Source of the DNA: Pogostemon cablin
Taxonomy: Eukaryota > Streptophyta > Magnoliopsida > Lamiales > Lamiaceae
DNA length: 64,000 nt
Direction: 5' to 3'
NCBI GenBank assembly: GCA_023678885.1
Contig: CM042954.1
Location: forward strand, 4,028,198 to 4,092,197
Shown: positions 12,598 to 23,520 of the stretch, piece by piece
Numbering within the stretch: the first letter of the stretch is position 1
Layout: each line of letters begins with the position of its first letter
Notes under the pieces: model-generated
Told to the model about the DNA's origin: nothing
What the model saw: only the letters and a program-made list of their open reading frames with translations
Databases searched by the model: none
Translations under genes and position numbers: made by a program

Positions 12598-13199
12598 CTG
12601 TTAAACGAAACGAGCAGCTCGAACTCGGCTCAACTCGTGACTACTCGAGCTCGAGCTCGTTGAAATACTCATTGCGTTATCGAGCCTAGCAGATCGATAA
12701 TAATAATATTAAAATAAATATTACATAATGATAATTATATATATTAATATAATACTTCTTCCGTCCCAACTTCAACTTCACATTTTCCATTTTGGTCCGT
12801 CCCAAATTTAACTTCACACTTCCATAAAAGGAAAATGTACATAACTAATATCTCTCTAACATACTTTAATTTCAAAATTCTCTTCACCTTTTTAATACAC
12901 ATAACATGCTTTATCATTTATTTATTACCCAAAATACCAAACTACCCCAAAAGTTACTCAAAAAGTGACTTTTCTTAATTGCGTGTGTATAGTAAATATG
13001 AAGATGAAAATGAGACGGAGGGAGTAATTATTAAATATAATATTAAATATATTAATTAAAATCCGGCTAGATTAGGCTCGAAAGCTCGACTCGTTTTTCT
13101 TAAATGAGCCGAGCTTGAGCTCGGATAAGTAATTTTTTAGTCAAGCTCGAGCTTGCTCGTAAGCTCATTATCAAATCGAAAGCTCAGCTCGTTTAACAG
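12598..13199. mobile_element. MITE with CTGTTAAACGA terminal repeats
   Basis: The left end reads CTGTTAAACGA and the right end is its inverse complement (TCGTTTAACAG, allowing the shared ten bases). The subterminal regions are rich in GAGCTCG/CGAGCTC words on both sides, forming a long imperfect inverted repeat. A Stowaway MITE occupies the centre. I could not find a clean target duplication, so the superfamily (hAT-like by style) is uncertain. Confidence 0.55.
12755..13024. mobile_element. Stowaway-type MITE (Tc1/mariner), nested
   Basis: A 270-bp element flanked by TA on both sides, with terminal repeats CTTCTTCCGTCCCA and its inverse ending GAGACGGAGGGAG. These are standard plant Stowaway ends. 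It has no coding capacity. It lies inside the CTGTTAAACGA MITE, so it inserted later. Confidence 0.85.
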
Positions 13200-13216
13200 A
13201 GCAACTTCATAGTGAC

Positions 13217-14367
13217 TAGGGGTAGGAAAACACGGCATACCGAAAATACCAATACCGTACCGAAATTTTTGGTATGCTATTTTGCATACCGATGTCGATA
13301 CCGAAATTTCGATATACCGAGATTACCAAAATCTCAGTATCGAAAAATGCATACCGTTGCCAAATCGTAATTTATACCGTGCCGATTTTTCCAAAAATAC
13401 CGAAAATTTATCAAAATACCAAAAATTTATCGAAATGCCAAAAATACAATATATGTAAAAAATTCAATATACCAAGTTCTATCCTTTTTTACGGTACAGA
13501 ATATTTAAATAAAGATTGAATTCAATATTTCAAAAGATGTAGATTTCATTTTTCTTCAACTTTAAATGATAAATTGATTGATATTTAAAGTTGATAATAA
13601 TAAACAGTGCGAGTCAAAACACTGATTCTGTTTACATGAACCCACTTCTTTCAAATCTGAATATTTTAAACCATTTTTCATCAATCCTATCTTCCTTCAA
13701 AATCATCCCAAATAGAAAATACTCAACTCACTCTCTCCTTCGCTATCTGTTAGCTTCTCTTCTGCATCTGCACCACCACCGCCTCCTCACTTGCTGAAGC
13801 AGCTGCTCATGTGGTGGACATTGCCAGAAAGAATCTTTTAGTCGGAACCAACTACTATATACTGCCGGTGATTCGCGGCAGAGGCAGCGATCGAATCTCA
13901 TGCGCCTATGATAAATAGAGAGATGGGTGGGCAACAAAAGGCTTGAAGAATTGATTGTAGATTAATGATGTTGAGTAGTTAGCAGAGGTGTGACTTGTGA
14001 GAGTAAGATGCGAGAGTAATTGTGATTTGGGAGGGATGATAATGAGGTCAGTTAGGGTTTGGCATGTTAAGTTAATTGGGCTAGGCTGTTGGTAAATGAT
14101 TTTGGGCTTGGCTATTAAATTTACAAAGGCAATGGGCTTCATAAATAAAATCATAAATATAAAAAAAATAATAAAATTTTATATAATTTTTTTGGTATAC
14201 CGAAATACTAAAATTTTACGTCGGTAGATACCGATACCGAACCGATATTTTGGTACGGCGAATATACCGTATCAAAAATTTTGATATACTTAAATTTCGA
14301 TATTTTTTGATATTTTTCGATTCGGCGCGTTCGGCATACCGAGTTTTCGGTTTTTTCCCTACCCCTA
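13217..14367. mobile_element. hAT-like non-autonomous element with captured gene piece
   Basis: The 1151-bp element starts TAGGGGTAGG and ends CCTACCCCTA. It is flanked by ATAGTGAC (13209-13216) and ATAGCGAC (14368-14375), a 7-of-8 match to an 8-bp duplication typical of hAT transposons. Both subterminal regions carry many 'ATACCGA/TCGGTAT' words in inverted orientation. The middle (about 13680-13920) is unlike the ends and encodes the start of a Kunitz-type inhibitor. There is no transposase. Confidence 0.72.
13698..13917 (+). pseudogene. Kunitz-type protease inhibitor, 5' gene fragment
   Basis: The plus-strand frame reads a hydrophobic signal-peptide-like stretch (FCICTTTASSLAEA region) followed by HVVDIARKNLLVGTNYYILP and VIRGRG. 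That motif, V(L/V)D..G..L..GTNYYILPVIRGRG, is the N-terminal signature of mature plant Kunitz (STI-type) trypsin inhibitors, which block serine proteases of insects or pathogens. About 70 codons are present and the reading ends at a stop near 13916. A TAG interrupts the signal peptide and the start codon position reads ATA, so the fragment is not expressed as a normal inhibitor. It lies wholly inside the hAT-like element. Confidence 0.75.
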
Positions 14368-14375
14368 ATAGCGAC

Positions 14376-14761
14376 CATGGTAGTCATGCAACACCATTTT
14401 TATTATTTCTCTCCACAGGACTTTGAAGAAGATTTATTTTATGGATAATATCATCTCCTTTTGCTTTTTCCTTGTAGCTGCCACTTCATTTATTTTTTTC
14501 TTCATGTTTACTTGCTACATCACGCCTCAGTTTCTTACTACTCGCAAACTTGATGGAAGTAACTTGAATTATGACTGAACTTATCAAAGCGTTAAGCTGC
14601 CTATGTACCTCTTTGGAAAGGATCAAGTCACAACGTAGTTCAAAGGGTTATATTTTTATTTGGATGGGGGTGTCTCGTACACAGTTTATACTCATGTGGA
14701 CCAGGAGTAACATGCAGTTTAAGCTCGTGCGTCATGGAACTTTCAAATTTAATTTGCTGGT
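14376..14761. other. Spacer without recognised content
   Basis: AT-rich sequence between the hAT-like element and the tandem arrays, with short open frames only. It probably belongs to the same minus-strand gypsy element as the gag pseudogene, but nothing diagnostic is visible. Confidence 0.3.
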
Positions 14762-14982
14762 TGTTTATACTCGTGTCAATGAGTTTTGAATTTAACTTGT
14801 AGACATTTTATACTCTTCCCAAGGACTCTTGAATTTGAGATTTGTAGATAGTTTATACTCTTCCCAAGGAGTCTTGAATTTGAGATCTGTAGACAGTTTA
14901 TACTCTTCTCAAGGAGTCTTGAATTTGAGATTTGTAGGCAGTTTATACTCTTCTCAAGGAGTCTTGAATTTGAGTTGAAAAG
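14762..14982. repeat. 45-bp tandem array
   Basis: About five units of a 45-bp repeat (GTTTATACTCTTCTCAAGGA, then GTCTTGAATTTGAGATTTGTAGACA as separate parts), with exact 45-bp spacing at 14851, 14896 and 14941. The first unit is degenerate. It runs straight into the 76-bp array and shares the 'ctc(g/t)ta(t)c(a)aagga' core with it. Confidence 0.85.
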
Positions 14983-15545
14983 TTTAAGCTCGTATCAAAG
15001 AGCATAACATGTACAGAGTTTCGTCTCTTCTTAAGGAGATTTGATTTGACTAAGATAGTTTAAACTCGTATTAAGGAGCATAACATGTGGAGAATTTCGT
15101 CTCTTCTCTAGGAGATTTGATTTGAGTGAGATAGTTTAAGCTCTTATTAAGGAGCATACCATGCAGAGAGTTTCGTCTATTCTCAAGGAGATTTGATTTG
15201 AGTTAGATAGTTTAGACTTTTATCAAGGAGCATAATATGTGAAGAGTTTCGTCTCTTCTTAAGGAAATATGATTTGAATGAGAAAGTTTAAGCTCGTATC
15301 AAGGAGCATAACATGTAGAGAGTTTCGTCTCTTCTCAAAGAGATTTGATTTGAGTTAGATAGTTTAGGCTCATATCAAGGAGTATAACATGTGGAGGGTT
15401 TTGTCTCTTCTCAATGAGATTTGAGTTGAATGAGACAGTTTAAGCTCGTATCAAGGAGCATAACATGCAGAGAGTTTCGTCTCTTCTCAAGGAGATTTCA
15501 TTTGAGTTAGATATTTTAGGCTCGTATCAAGAAGCTTAACATGTG
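14983..15545. repeat. 76-bp tandem array
   Basis: Seven to eight units of about 76 bp. Unit starts (GTTTAAGCTCGTATCAAGGA) occur near 14983, 15059, 15134, 15210, 15286, 15362, 15438 and 15513. Units differ by scattered substitutions. The array lies just 3' of the gypsy gag on the minus strand, so it may be part of that element's internal or LTR region. Confidence 0.9.
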
Positions 15546-15589
15546 ATAGTTTTTTACTTGTGTCGAGGACCGTTGACTTGGTTAACGGT

Positions 15590-16059
15590 TCATTGCCCCC
15601 AATTATGGGATGCACTCTTTTCTTTTGCTTCAACTTCATTTCTTTGAATCTTTATAAACACTGGTGTCTTTGACTGTGACTCCTCCTCGAGAGGCTCATT
15701 GAAAGACATGTCTCCAAACTCATAGGAGTCGTTAATTGAAGGCAATTTGAAGTCACTTGATGCCATACTCAGCTCCATGTCATGAGCTCTTGTAGCTAGT
15801 TCTTCAAAATCTTTGGTTTAATTCCTTGAAGGATTTATCGCATACTCCATTGCATCCCTTGAATGCACATGTTGATGGTAGAGAATTCGAACAATTTATC
15901 TTTGCAATTCAAGCTTATATTTCTCCATCGATTAATATAATCGATTGATGGCTCTTCTTTCTACTGGCAAGTGTTAGTCAATTCGATGATACTAACAGTC
16001 CTTCGAGTGCTGTAAAAGTGATTGAGTAACTCTTTATCCATTTTCCCCCAACTGTCTAT
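15590..16059 (-). pseudogene. Ty3/gypsy gag pseudogene, C-terminal part
   Basis: Minus-strand continuation of the gag at 19105-19852, separated from it by the copia solo LTR. It reads SWGKMDKELLNHFYSTRRTV, then IDYINRWRN, then ELATRAHDMELSMASSD. These are hallmark stretches of the plant retrotransposon gag family (capsid-like, PF03732 type). At least two in-frame stops and a frameshift near the ELATRAHD motif break it. The zinc knuckle, protease and polymerase are not seen downstream; tandem repeats occupy that position. Confidence 0.8.
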
Positions 16060-16821
16060 TGGTGTTCGATCATTTGGTTAACTTGAACCGTTAGGGTTCC
16101 ATACGATTCTATATCAGTGGAAGCAAGAACATAAAATCATATTACATTTCACCAGGGCATGTTGAAGAAGAGAAATTCTCGTCGGCAGCATGCACAGCCT
16201 CACGATTTTGGGTATAACTTCCTCATCCAATCTCCTATTTGTGTGATTTTTATGGCAAAACAATCCTCTCTTCCGTGGCTTTCCATCCATGTATAACAAT
16301 ACTAATTTTGAGTTCCAAAAAAATTCAGAAAAAACATGGAAGTTGACGATCAGGTTGCTGAAAATAACCTCTTGATCTTCTACTGTATTCCCAAGTCCAA
16401 TCTTGACATCGTGTGGGCGACGATCTTCAAGATCCTCTCATTCTGTAATCCTCCCTCAAACTCACGTGTGTTAGGCTGCAGTCATTAGGGTTTTCGGATC
16501 ACTAAGATGACTTATATATGGGCTACAATAGGGACCAGGAGGAGAATTAGAGTCGGGCCTCCATTGGGCTTAAGTATCCAAGTTTAGCCCAAAACTTATA
16601 TTTAAGTCCAATAATAATAATATATTTCACTAAAATATTATTACTGCACTGCCGCTCTAATTCCAAATGACGTTATGGGCTACTTCTTATTATAAGCCCG
16701 TCAGTCTCTCCATGTTTAAGATATACAATGCCCATTAATTAATTAAGTCACTGACAACTCCATTAATTAGTATCTCATCCAAGAGTAGTATCACTCAACT
16801 TCATTATCATGCCAGAATAAA
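16060..16821 (-). repeat. Copia solo LTR, first half (split copy)
   Basis: The 3' half (minus orientation) of a third copy of the copia LTR seen at 1-1265 and 6518-7847. It starts at TGGTGTTCGATC on the plus strand and is interrupted at 16822 by another solo LTR; it continues at 18478-19104. Gag sequence lies on both outer sides, so this is a solo LTR left by recombination. Flanks read ATAGACAG and ATCGACAT (minus strand), a decayed target duplication. Confidence 0.85.
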
Positions 16822-18477
16822 TGATTGATCGTATATAGTCAGGATGACCAATTAAAGAATTTATCGAACCCAAGGGAGGAACGTGCTAGAGTTAAACGAT
16901 GTCAAGTTTATCGTGATTTTATAAGGACGACGGAAAAGGGGATAGGATGCAAATAAATGCAATTAAACTAATGCAAGAAATAAGAATAGAATAAATGCAA
17001 AGATAAGTGATGGGTTCCAAATGATGCAAGAATGAGATTAGCAACAATCATGGCATAGATAATAAAGTATTCATGCAATTAATTATAATCTATCATGGAC
17101 ATAGCATATGAGCGATCACTAATTCCACCTAAAATCTCTCTCGAGATGGATATGATGTAAACCCTCAACAAGGTTCCCAAAAGCACATAAGATCGAGACC
17201 AAAATGAACACCTCCCAATAGATACTAATTATTCTACGAGTTCCCTAATTAGTTACTAAATCATAGGCAATTTTCCCTTTTAAGGTACTATGAATTCACT
17301 AATGGTTTGCGTCCCCTCATCTAATCAACCAATCTCTCGATCAAGCTAATCAAATGTTCTATCAAAGGGTTCTAAATCTAGAAGGATATCTCTATCTCAT
17401 TATAAATTAATGCACATGAAGTGTATGATGAAATGATTCAATGAACTATCCTAAACACATAATTGATTTCTCAATCTAATCACATGCCCATGACAATTAA
17501 TCACACATATCATTATATACATCTAGCAATCAACATTCAATGATAGAAATACGCAAAGCCCATGACAAGATTAAAATCAAATTGTATAAAACTAAATTAT
17601 CCAACACCAATCATGGAGCTAATCTCACAAAGGAGATTAGCTATCATAGTCTTAGAGAAAACAATATAGACAATTGAATCTACAAATTCCATGATCAAAC
17701 TATAAAGAAGTTCACAAAAATGAAAATTAGATTCCCACTTTGAAGTCCTTCAATGGAGATCTCCTTCTTCTTCTTGCAATCTTCACTCTCCCTTGCTTTC
17801 TTGATCACTTGGATGGTGGATTTGACGGAGGAGATCAAGTGTGGATGGATGGATGAAGATTGGATGAAGATGATGGTGTAAAATGGAGGAAATGGTGTGT
17901 GATCGAGGTATAGGAATGAAACCATTCGAAAATTCCCTTCAAATATTGAAGTATTGAGTATTTATATCCTTTGGGAAGCTTCTAGAATATTTCTAAAACT
18001 TTTCAGATTTTTCAGCAACATGGGTCGTGTGCTGCAACACGGCCACAGGGTGACCGTGTTGGCATTTCGGATGACGGAGCACGGTCAAGGCTTACAGGGC
18101 CGTGTTGCGCAACACGGCTCTTGTGCTGCAACACGGCCACATGGTGGTCGTGTAGGTGTTTCGGGTGATGGAACACGGCCAAGGCTTACAAGGCCGTGTT
18201 CCGCTCACAGCCGACCGTGTTGGTGCAACCCCTGTTTTTACAACTTATTTCGGCTCTTTCTCCCTCGTTTCAACTCTAAATTGAGATCAACTTTTTTCTA
18301 CGTTTTTCTTTTCACGTCTAGAAACTCTTTTCACTTGAAAATCATACGTTTAAGCTCATTCACACACATTTTCATAAAAACACAAAGCAGCACCAAAATA
18401 TACACAAAATACGGATGAAATAATATGAAAAAATATATAAAAAGACACTAAAATCTAGGTGAAAATATCACTCATTA
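16822..18477 (-). mobile_element. Athila/Tat-type solo LTR inserted in copia LTR
   Basis: A 1656-bp insertion with perfect 5-bp duplications ATAAA at 16817-16821 and 18478-18482. On the minus strand it starts TAATGAGTGATATT (ancestral TG probably mutated) and ends ...GATCAATCA. There is no internal region, primer-binding site or coding capacity, so it is a solo LTR. It carries a patch of CACGGCC/GGCCGTGT words at 18020-18230, similar in style to the word-patches in the other Athila/Tat LTRs here. Confidence 0.8.
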
Positions 18478-19104
18478 ATAAATTCACCTGCAGGATTTAC
18501 ATGATAATCCTTATGAGCTCCTCAAGGGGACATCATCAACCTATTTAATAGGACACGATTTCCTTCTACAATCAACAGCACACCATAGAGATAGCACTAT
18601 TTCCCAACTCATCGAGTTTGTTAATTTAATTACATGTAAATCTTACCTATTGATGAATCAAAGAAATACATACGGTCATACGTGTAAGGTTATTGTATAG
18701 GGATTACGAGCACGAATATCCATAATAACTGAGATCAAGTTCTCCTATATATTCAGTATAAGTTGAACGATCTCAAGCAGTCCTGCTCATAAAACAAAGC
18801 ATACTGATGTAATTTTATAGTCATGACAAACTAATACCAAATCACACTACAACCATCCCGATAGATTATGCTCATCTATCTGGATTGTGAATATCTATTT
18901 ATACTTTATAAGGAAACCGATAATATGATCTTCCGCGTGTTGTCACACAACATATTATATAAAGTATAAAGTAAGTGGACTATTGCATCGGACATATAAA
19001 TAAATTATAAGACGCAATCATTTGATCATATGATTTTCACTTCAAATAAATTGTTATAATACTATTCATACAAAAAATCTAGACTTTTAGTATACAATCC
19101 AACA
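18478..19104 (-). repeat. Copia solo LTR, second half
   Basis: Resumption of the copia LTR after the 1.66-kb insertion, ending ...TATACAATCCAACA at 19104. It is collinear with 660-1265 and about 7250-7847. Together with 16060-16821 it makes one full-length LTR. Confidence 0.85.
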
Positions 19105-19852
19105 ATGTCGATGGAGTTAGCTTCCAAGTCAATATACCAATCAAAGGCATTTCCTTTCAGTGAGCGAACAAATTGTTTGACTATGTGATCATCAAAGGTT
19201 CCAGCATCATTGCATGTCTCGATAAAGTGCGCCATGTGTTGTCTTGGGTTGCCTTTGTATCGAATTGTTGAAATTTAGGAGGCTGGTAGTCAACTGGCAT
19301 CTTCAAGCTGTCAACTCTCTTTGTATATGGCTTTTTATAGGCAACAGAAAATTTGGAGCTCTCTTTAAACTTGTCTTTTATCGTCTCTAGTACGATATTC
19401 TTTAGTTGATTCATAGGAAGCATTCCATCAGCTGAAATTTATATTTCCTCTTCAACTGGCTTCCTTTCAGAAAGATGATATTTCGAAGAATCTTCTTCCT
19501 CGTCTTCATCCTCAACTTGTTTCTCATTTACATGACTTGTCTGTGCTATCTCCATCTTTTCCATTAGTTTGGATATCAGTTGACCATGTTCTTTGACTTG
19601 TTTGACGAGTGCAGCAATGGACTGAGTCAAGCTTGCCAGTTGTTCTTCGACAGATGAAGTGTTTGTTGTCATGGAAGAGGCTATGGATGTGTTATACGCC
19701 GAACTTTCTTTAGATTGAGGAGTTGGGCAGACAGATCCATCTTTACCGTCTTTGTCACTGTGTAATGGCATAGCAATCCCCACCACATGGTTTGCCACCG
19801 AGTAGCCTTCAGGCATACTTCTTGTAACGACTTCAATATCTTCAGTATGCAA
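19105..19852 (-). pseudogene. Ty3/gypsy gag pseudogene, N-terminal part
   Basis: On the minus strand the reading starts at the CACTA junction with HTEDIEVVTRSMPEGYSV. It runs through a glutamine/lysine helical segment (EEQLASLTQSIAALVKQVKE) and an acidic stretch, then MLPMNQLKN and YTKRVDSLKMPVDYQPPKFQ, and in another frame FVRSLKGNAFDWYIDLEANS. This is a plant gypsy gag; the protein would form the virus-like particle shell. A TAA at 19439-19441 and a one-base deletion near 19252 disable it. The extreme N-terminus is cut off by the CACTA end at 19853. Confidence 0.82.
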
Positions 19853-19864
19853 CACTACAACATA

Positions 19865-20165
19865 AGTGACATTAAATAACAACTTAGAGTAATATTTTTA
19901 TTTTAATTAACACAAATCAGTAACACTTTCACAATTACCATAATATGTAACACATTTTATATTGGTAACATAGACGAGTAACATTTTTCTAATATGTAAC
20001 ACATGCATATAACACTTTTAAATTAGTTACATTTGTCATGTAACACTTATGCTTAAGTAACATAATTATGTAATATTTTTATATAGGTAACAATTTTGTA
20101 TAACTATATTACACTTTTCATACAAGTGAAATATTTATATATGTTACACTTTAAAATAGTTTTAT
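19865..20165. repeat. CACTA subterminal GTAACA repeats
   Basis: About nine copies of GTAACA(C) in direct orientation at roughly 20-30 bp spacing, with a few inverted copies, start directly inside the CACTACAA terminus. Short subterminal arrays of this kind are the binding sites for the small TNPA-type protein in CACTA elements. Confidence 0.7.
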
Positions 20166-20209
20166 TTAAAAAGGATGTATTATATGTATATATGTGTTGC
20201 ATATAAATA

Positions 20210-20494
20210 CTCTGTTCGTCCCAGGCTAAGAGGACCAAATGCTTTTGTGCACGTAGATTAATGAGTGTTATTGTTTAATGTGTAGTGGGTATGTAGAATT
20301 TGTGAATTACCTTTCTACCCTTCCACCTAATTAATTCATTCATTAATTGTAGTGGGGTATTTTTGTCTTTTGAAAATATAAAATATTGTTATGAAGTATT
20401 AGTGGTGGGGCCCTCACATTCCTAAAATAGAAACGACCCCTTTAAGTGGGACGACGAAAATGATAAAATGGCCCCCTAGGTGGGACGGAGGGAG
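20210..20494. mobile_element. Stowaway-type MITE
   Basis: A 285-bp element between TA dinucleotides (20208-20209 and 20495-20496). Ends are CTCTGTTCGTCCCAGGCTAA and the inverse ...GGTGGGACGGAGGGAG. Non-coding. It lies inside the CACTA subterminal region. Confidence 0.88.
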
Positions 20495-20499
20495 TAATT

Positions 20500-20720
20500 A
20501 TCTATATAAACAAATTTTAGTTATTGTATTATATTATATTTCATAAATAATATGCACAAAATCAAAATATTTTTGTACTCCATGAAATTTGTATTTAATT
20601 TGAAATAAGTTTTATATTGTATTTAAAAATAAATATATAGGCAAAATTATAAAAAAGATAAATTAATTTTTAAAGCTTGTTTGATATATTAAAAGGAATG
20701 GAATAACAATTAAAATAGTA

Positions 20721-20762
<42 letters not shown>

Positions 20763-22139
20763 ATTGCAGTTTATAAGTGCCTTATTTGGTTGATAATATG
20801 GGAACATAATCTTTAATTGATTTTATTAAGTTTACATAGAAAAGAAATCAATTTTCTTTTTTTTTTAAAATTTTTTAAATATAAACAATAGTTTTATATT
20901 TATTTTTGTGCTCTTAGATAGGAGATTGTATTTCTATCTATCTTTACTTTCTCTAAGAAGAATATTGGATGAAGATGGAGAGATATTGATTGGTTTAAAA
21001 TATACTATCTGTTCCTATTTTGGTATAAAATTTTGTATGAGATAATAATGATTATTTATGGAAAATCTACTCTGAATGTAGTATTACTTTTGTCATAAAT
21101 TTGTTTATATATAAAATTAAATGAAAGATTTTAATACATATTTTCTTCAAAACTATATTTGTAATTGAACTAAATTTTGATTGTTTACACACTAGACTTA
21201 ATTCTTATATAATTAAAAATTAGTAACATAAAATGACTAAACATGAAACACGAATTTGGATATTTTCTCTATTAATATACCAACAGAGGGTCTCGTAATG
21301 CAGAATAGTAAAATTGCTATTGAAATCAAAAGTCCAGAAATGCCCTCACAAACTTCATCTATTTACATTTTTGACATTAGAAGTTGCTTTAAGACTACCC
21401 TTATTCACAACCCACAACAACCCAACCCAATAATATAATATTCATTTCTCACTCATTCACATATACAACCTACAATCCAACCCAACCTCAACATTTTTAT
21501 ACTAAATTAAAATTTCAATAAATATATAAAAATTACATTATTAAAATACAAAAAATAAAAAAGATGCATAAATGATGCTAATAAAAAAATAGAAAAACCA
21601 GTATATATATATATATAATTTGAGATTAAGAAAAAAAATAGAATTTTTTATTGTGATCAGAAATGTGTCAACATTATACTCTACATGTAAAGAATTTTTT
21701 TTTAAGAATTTTGATTATTTTTGTAAAAAATATATATAATTTTCATATTATTTACTTAATATTTAAATTATATTTAAAAATAATTATTATAACCAACCAC
21801 AATGTGACAAGTGTCACATTGCGGTGTATTGTGGGGCTGAAGACTTGGTTGAGGGCTGGGTTGTTCTGCAATCTCACAACCCAACCGGTTGTGACTTATT
21901 TTGTTTTTTGAATTTTTTTTATTTACAGTTGTTTGTCTTTATGCACGACCGAGGATGAGGGTCGCTGATGGCAATGGTCTAAGCCAAATAACGTTATTTG
22001 TTCTCCGATACAAAATTGTGATTGACAGTGACATACAAATTGATCCATTTTGTGACTGTCCTTCCCTGCCACACAAATTGATCCAAAAACAAGAAAGCGG
22101 AAAAGAGTGCATTCTTCAACTGAAGCAGATAATGACATG
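20500..22139. other. AT-rich non-coding stretch inside CACTA element
   Basis: No gene is supported. It holds a (TA)n microsatellite at 20721-20758, a shorter one near 21603, and a perfect 10-bp inverted repeat with a 2-bp spacer at about 21800 (CAATGTGACA, then TGTCACATTG). CAACCCAACCC-type words at 21400-21490 and their inverse at 21850-21895 could mark a decayed Harbinger-like MITE. The short open frames look random. Confidence 0.4.
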
Positions 22140-22252
22140 AATTGTGAGATAGGACAAAGTAATTATTACGAGGATTCTATATTGGAGGAGTTATAACCTT
22201 TCCCAACAAAATCAGAGGAAGTGGAGCTCCTGGAGCATTTGGGCTAATGAAC
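22140..22252 (-). pseudogene. Exon-like piece, unrecognised
   Basis: The minus strand reads FISPNAPGAPLPLILLGKVI immediately after a TTTTACAG acceptor at 22253, then reaches a stop. The composition looks coding, but I do not recognise the protein, and it does not continue cystinosin. It is in the same orientation as the cystinosin pieces and may be a second captured gene. Confidence 0.3.
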
Positions 22253-22557
22253 TGTAAAACATACAAATTTAGAAAAATGTATGAGAAAGATAATACACAT
22301 GGAATTCAAGGATAATAATAAGATAAAAGGAAATACATGCATACTCCAATAGACAAAACCGCACTTTGGAATAATATAGATATATAACTATCTTAACAGG
22401 AATTTCTAGACAAACTAACTATCTCATGTAAGGTATTCAAAATCATCTTCTGTATAGAAAAAAGAAACACCGCAACCAAAAATTCTCCCAACTTTTAAAA
22501 TAGCTATTTATTAATAACTTACTATTATATCCAGATTACAGAAACTGAAATACATAC

Positions 22558-23140
22558 CCAAGAAAGTATCAACAAACACTGAAACAAGGTAAAAGCAGTC
22601 AATAAAACAACATGAGTTGAGAATGCCACATCATTAGCAGTAACAAGTATCATCTGCAATCCACAACAACAGATAAACCTCAATTCTTAAAACACAATTA
22701 ATATAAGAAAAAACCCATGTAAATTTGCTTCTTAATCATATATTAATCATGCAAAGGAAGGAATTATAACCTCATGAAGACCAAATTTCTCTCGATACTG
22801 CTTCTGCACAGTTGAGTTAAAGAAGAGGGCAGCATTGTAGATGAGATACGATGAATGCTTTGTAAGATTTAGCAGCAAAAAAACAAAATTCAACCCCACC
22901 ACACTGCTCAAATGATCAAAACAAGAACGTAAATCATAATTATAACAATTTAGAAAAAACCCAGGATAAAACAAGAGAAATTCAACAAAATTAAATCGAA
23001 AAGTGAAACATTTTCCTTCGAAAGTTCAAGTAAACTTGAGGGAAGAAACTGATGGACCAAGAAACAAAAGCAATCAATCCCAAAACATAGTATATAGCCT
23101 CCAGATGAACCAAATTCCAGGCAACATCAATCTTATATAA
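22558..23140 (-). pseudogene. Cystinosin-like transporter, three-exon fragment
   Basis: Cystinosin exports cystine from lysosome or vacuole with protons; its family has two PQ-loop motifs among seven membrane helices. The minus strand shows the first PQ-loop exon (to 23012; IAFVSWSISFFPQVYLNFRR), a second exon at 22905-22771 (VVGLNFVFLLLNLTKHSSYL, ending YREKFGLHE before GTTATA) and a third at 22653-22558 (NDVAFSTHVVLLTAFTLFQ). Introns are retained. The donor after FRRK reads AT instead of GT, and everything after the third exon, including the second PQ loop, is absent. This is a genomic fragment carried within the CACTA region. Confidence 0.8.
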
Positions 23141-23409
23141 TCTTACTCTCTTCGGATATATACACTTGAGTATATTCAAAATCATTTAAATGCTTTGCAG
23201 GCGAATAATCTATCATCATAGATAAACTAGTCCCCCAAGAGAAGAAAATTAATCAAATATAATTATAAATGAGAATGATAGATTTCAAATCCATATCAAT
23301 CCACAAACAACCAACAACGGATCTGCTATAGCAACTCTCAAATCCTTCAGTCATAACACAACCTAAAAGAACATTCAAAGGAGAATAGGAAACTAGTTAG
23401 ACCAAATTA

Positions 23410-23520
23410 CAGATGCACCTCGAGCTCCATCAAGGCCATGTATTTGTGCAGGGGAAGTTGATACTGACGAAGACTACGCATTATCTTTTTCTCCTGAATT
23501 TTCAGATCATCAAAATAAGT
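23410..23520 (-). pseudogene. Exon-like piece, unrecognised
   Basis: The minus strand is open for YFDDLKIQEKKIMRSLRQYQ, continuing LPLHKYMALMELEVHL before a stop. The charged, helical composition is unlike the AT-rich surroundings and suggests a true exon. I cannot name the source gene. It lies upstream of, and in the same orientation as, the cystinosin pieces. Confidence 0.35.

Noticed and set aside
17954..18418. 154-codon ORF
   Set aside because: It lies in the Athila/Tat solo LTR across the CACGGCC word patch; the repeated words keep it open.
19865..20165. GTAACA repeats as telomere-like sequence
   Set aside because: The unit is not TTTAGGG, the spacing is irregular, and they begin at a CACTA terminus.
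20347..20354. TTGTAGTG as a right CACTA terminus
   Set aside because: It lies inside the Stowaway MITE and is only 500 bp from the left end, without the CAA duplication.
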